Source of the DNA: JAEYXS01 sp943367715
GTDB taxonomy: Bacteria; Verrucomicrobiota; Verrucomicrobiia; Limisphaerales; JAEYXS01
Direction of reading: 5' to 3'
Length of the DNA stretch: 64,000 nucleotides
Assembly: GCA_943367715.1 (NCBI GenBank)
Contig: CALRJY020000002.1
Coordinates: forward strand, 230,007-294,006
The position numbers and the translations under genes were made by a program. Below the pieces are notes generated by a model. That model worked only from the letters and a program-made list of their open reading frames with translations, ran no database searches and was not told the DNA's origin. Below, one piece after another: positions 62,541-64,000 of this stretch; positions within the stretch are counted from its first letter, which is position 1, and each line of letters starts with the position of its first letter.

Positions 62541-63097
62541 GCGTTGGCAAAAATGGAGATGATGGCCAGCACCAGCAACCCGGTCTGGATCAGGCCGAAA
62601 ATCAAGGCAACTCGTGTGTGCCAGCGATTGTTAGAGACCAGGCTCCCCGCCTCGTTCCAGTACTTGATGGCCATGAATACCGCCACCGGTCCCGTGAAAA
62701 GAAACGGTATGACACTCAACAGCAAGGCCGTCCGCCCGTTCATTTGGCGGGAGCGCTCCAGGCTTTTGATATTCTTCTTCCGGGCACCTGACTCCAGACA
62801 ACTCGGACAAAGATGCTGCTTCTCCATCTCCACATCGCAGAGCGCACACAGAAACCGGCCGCAACTGTCACACACCTGCGCCGCCTTCTTTTGCGGATGA
62901 TAGAAACAGGTGGAATCTCCCTCCAACGCAGATTCCCCGCTGCTCGTGGCCGCAGGCGAGATGCGGCGATACAGCGCAGGAAACGCGATCACTTGGATTT
63001 CCTTAAGACAGCGCGGGCACAGCATGATGGTCTCGCCGACAGTATTCAAACTGCCCAAATCCACCTTGCATTTCGGACACTTCAACGCGCCTTGCAT
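62537..63097 (-). CDS. Membrane protein with zinc ribbon and B-box zinc finger
   Basis: 186 residues from ATG 63097 (GTG at 63103 adds two). An N-terminal zinc ribbon (CPKC ... CPRC) is followed by a B-box-like module (CFYH ... CDSC ... FLCALCDVEME ... CPSC). Two C-terminal transmembrane helices resemble DUF4190 tails (LLLSVIPFLFTGPVAVFMAI, GLIQTGLLVLAIISIF). It is the second zinc-finger membrane protein of the operon. Confidence 0.8.
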   Translation of the reverse strand: MQGALKCPKCKVDLGSLNTVGETIMLCPRCLKEIQVIAFPALYRRISPAATSSGESALEGDSTCFYHPQKKAAQVCDSCGRFLCALCDVEMEKQHLCPSCLESGARKKNIKSLERSRQMNGRTALLLSVIPFLFTGPVAVFMAIKYWNEAGSLVSNNRWHTRVALIFGLIQTGLLVLAIISIFANA

Positions 63098-63114
63098 AGC
63101 CACGACTGTTACGA

Positions 63115-63855
63115 CTAATTACGGATCACGCGCGTGGCGCAGATACGGTCATGCAGCGAGCGGCGTTCCGAGTCAAATCCCGCCATGATGTAACCGATCA
63201 GACAGGTGAAGAAGCTCAGATATTCGGCAAACGCCCGGCCCGTCGCCTTCGCGTAAGAGACCTTGCTCCCGTCCGGATTCACCACCCGGATCTTGCACGC
63301 CATCTTGCCCGGGGTAGCCCCATAAGCGCCGATGAAGAAAATGCGATAAGAGATCTCCAGCACAAAGCCGATGCCGATCGCGATAAATCCCGCGATTGCT
63401 TCCCCCTCCGGGGTGTCCGAAGCACCAAAAGCTGCCCCCACCGCAAAACCCGCCGCCATGGCCACGATGCGCATGATGATGTTGTCCAGGAACTTGGCGC
63501 CGAACCGGATGCCGAAACTCGCATAGTCCAGCTCTCCGCTGGTGCTGCCGCCTTCCCGCAGTTTTTGCAGGAAAACCGGTTTGCAAGCGGCGCAGACCGC
63601 CTTGTCGCCGTAACGGATGACATCGTTCTGGCTGAACAACTGGTTGCACTGGCTGCAGACGACGCTGCCCTCGGCCAATCCCGCACTGGCAGCCGCATTG
63701 GCGCCCCGGACCGAAGAATAAGCCTCCCAATTGGCCATTCCCTCTTTCCAGATGAGGGTTGAGCCTAAAAGTTGGCCGCGTTGAAACAGTTGGTCGAGTT
63801 CCGCTTCCGAAACCGGGCCCTTCTGCTGATTCCCCTCTGCGTAGTACCAGTTCAT
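63115..63855 (-). CDS. GYF-2 and RDD domain membrane protein
   Basis: 246 residues. The N-terminus (WYYAEGNQQKGPVSEAELDQL) is a GYF_2 domain that binds peptides. A CxxC pair module follows (CSQC ... CAAC), then a RDD domain (SFGIRFGAKFLDNIIMRIV, GATPGKMACKIRVV). First gene of the minus-strand operon that runs to 54017. Its start is supported by a good Shine-Dalgarno sequence. Confidence 0.9.
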   Translation of the reverse strand: MNWYYAEGNQQKGPVSEAELDQLFQRGQLLGSTLIWKEGMANWEAYSSVRGANAAASAGLAEGSVVCSQCNQLFSQNDVIRYGDKAVCAACKPVFLQKLREGGSTSGELDYASFGIRFGAKFLDNIIMRIVAMAAGFAVGAAFGASDTPEGEAIAGFIAIGIGFVLEISYRIFFIGAYGATPGKMACKIRVVNPDGSKVSYAKATGRAFAEYLSFFTCLIGYIMAGFDSERRSLHDRICATRVIRN

Positions 63856-63858
63856 TTT

Positions 63859-63865
63859 GCTCCTT
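63859..63865 (-). promoter_or_regulatory. Ribosome binding site of the GYF/RDD gene
   Basis: AAGGAGC on the minus strand sits three bases before the ATG at 63855. It is one of the few clear SD sites in the window. Confidence 0.7.
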
Positions 63866-64000
63866 AAGACAGTTTTTTGATTTTTCCTTGAACGAACTGC
63901 TCGCAGGATGCTCGGCCCCGGCCCTAAAAAGCAACCGTGAATTTCTCAGTCGGGAGGATTTTCCTATGCCGTCGCCGTCGCCCCCCCACCCGGGTGGCGG

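Overview
The window reads as a chromosomal segment of a GC-rich bacterium of the Verrucomicrobiota, probably close to the Pedosphaera/Limisphaerales lineage. This is an inference from gene content: secreted lamin-tail and DUF3160 proteins that share a short 'Q-x-S-x-D/N-L-x-x-W ... Y/F-Y-R' module, several PQQ-like beta-propellers, DUF5069, Gfo/Idh and xylose-isomerase-like sugar proteins, and a large MoxR/DUF58 gene cluster. No 16S gene is present, so the placement is not proven. Many genes lack a clear Shine-Dalgarno sequence.

Layout. 1-3960: end of a very large secreted lamin-tail protein, then a terminator. 4021-4189: tRNA-His(GTG) with promoter and terminator. 4245-10499: housekeeping block (cNMP-binding histidine kinase, mutL, ychF, obg, rpmA, rplU). 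10578-16551: a PQQ propeller, an L,D-transpeptidase, a membrane coiled-coil pair (one member with a CxxCH motif), a nicotinamidase-like protein and a HEAT-repeat protein. 16674-21620: DUF3160 protein, an Arg/Gly-rich protein and DUF5069. 21652-29469 (all minus strand): PQQ propeller, aroA, tyrA, a CbiX-like chelatase, Gfo/Idh/MocA oxidoreductase, membrane protein, xylose-isomerase-like protein.

29470-35500 is the accessory region. It opens with about 1.3 kb of gene-poor, palindrome-rich DNA. A small gene follows (30803), then two direct copies of a ~166-bp palindromic repeat around a 135-aa orphan, then a lower-GC two-gene cassette. That cassette encodes an MltR/HEPN-like protein with an RNxxxH motif and a DGQHR (DndB-like) protein. 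A second small gene related to the one at 30803 lies on the far side, inside a tight four-gene operon with a stand-alone cyclic-nucleotide-binding domain. The HEPN-like/DGQHR cassette is the best candidate here for an undescribed system, plausibly a defence or stress module; that function is inference.

35626-41258: AI-2E-family permease, a zinc-ribbon protein, HAD phosphatase, prfA, rpmE, a DCC-family protein and a PLD-family nuclease, separated by short dispersed palindromes. 41259-49873: a three-gene signalling operon (minus strand) with a CheB-CheR-PAS-kinase-receiver hybrid, a kinase with six near-identical PAS units in tandem, and a response regulator. 50038: tRNA-Arg(CCT). 50208-53991: a radical SAM protein, a third secreted PQQ propeller and a secreted orphan. 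54017-63855: a ten-gene minus-strand operon with tiny gaps or overlaps (GYF/RDD, B-box zinc finger, membrane protein, B-box, DUF4129-like, DUF4350, MoxR ATPase, DUF58, SpoIIM-like, RDD), which looks like a MoxR-assisted membrane or envelope complex.

No rRNA, CRISPR array, recognisable transposase or prophage gene was seen. Domain assignments come from reading motifs by eye, without database searches.
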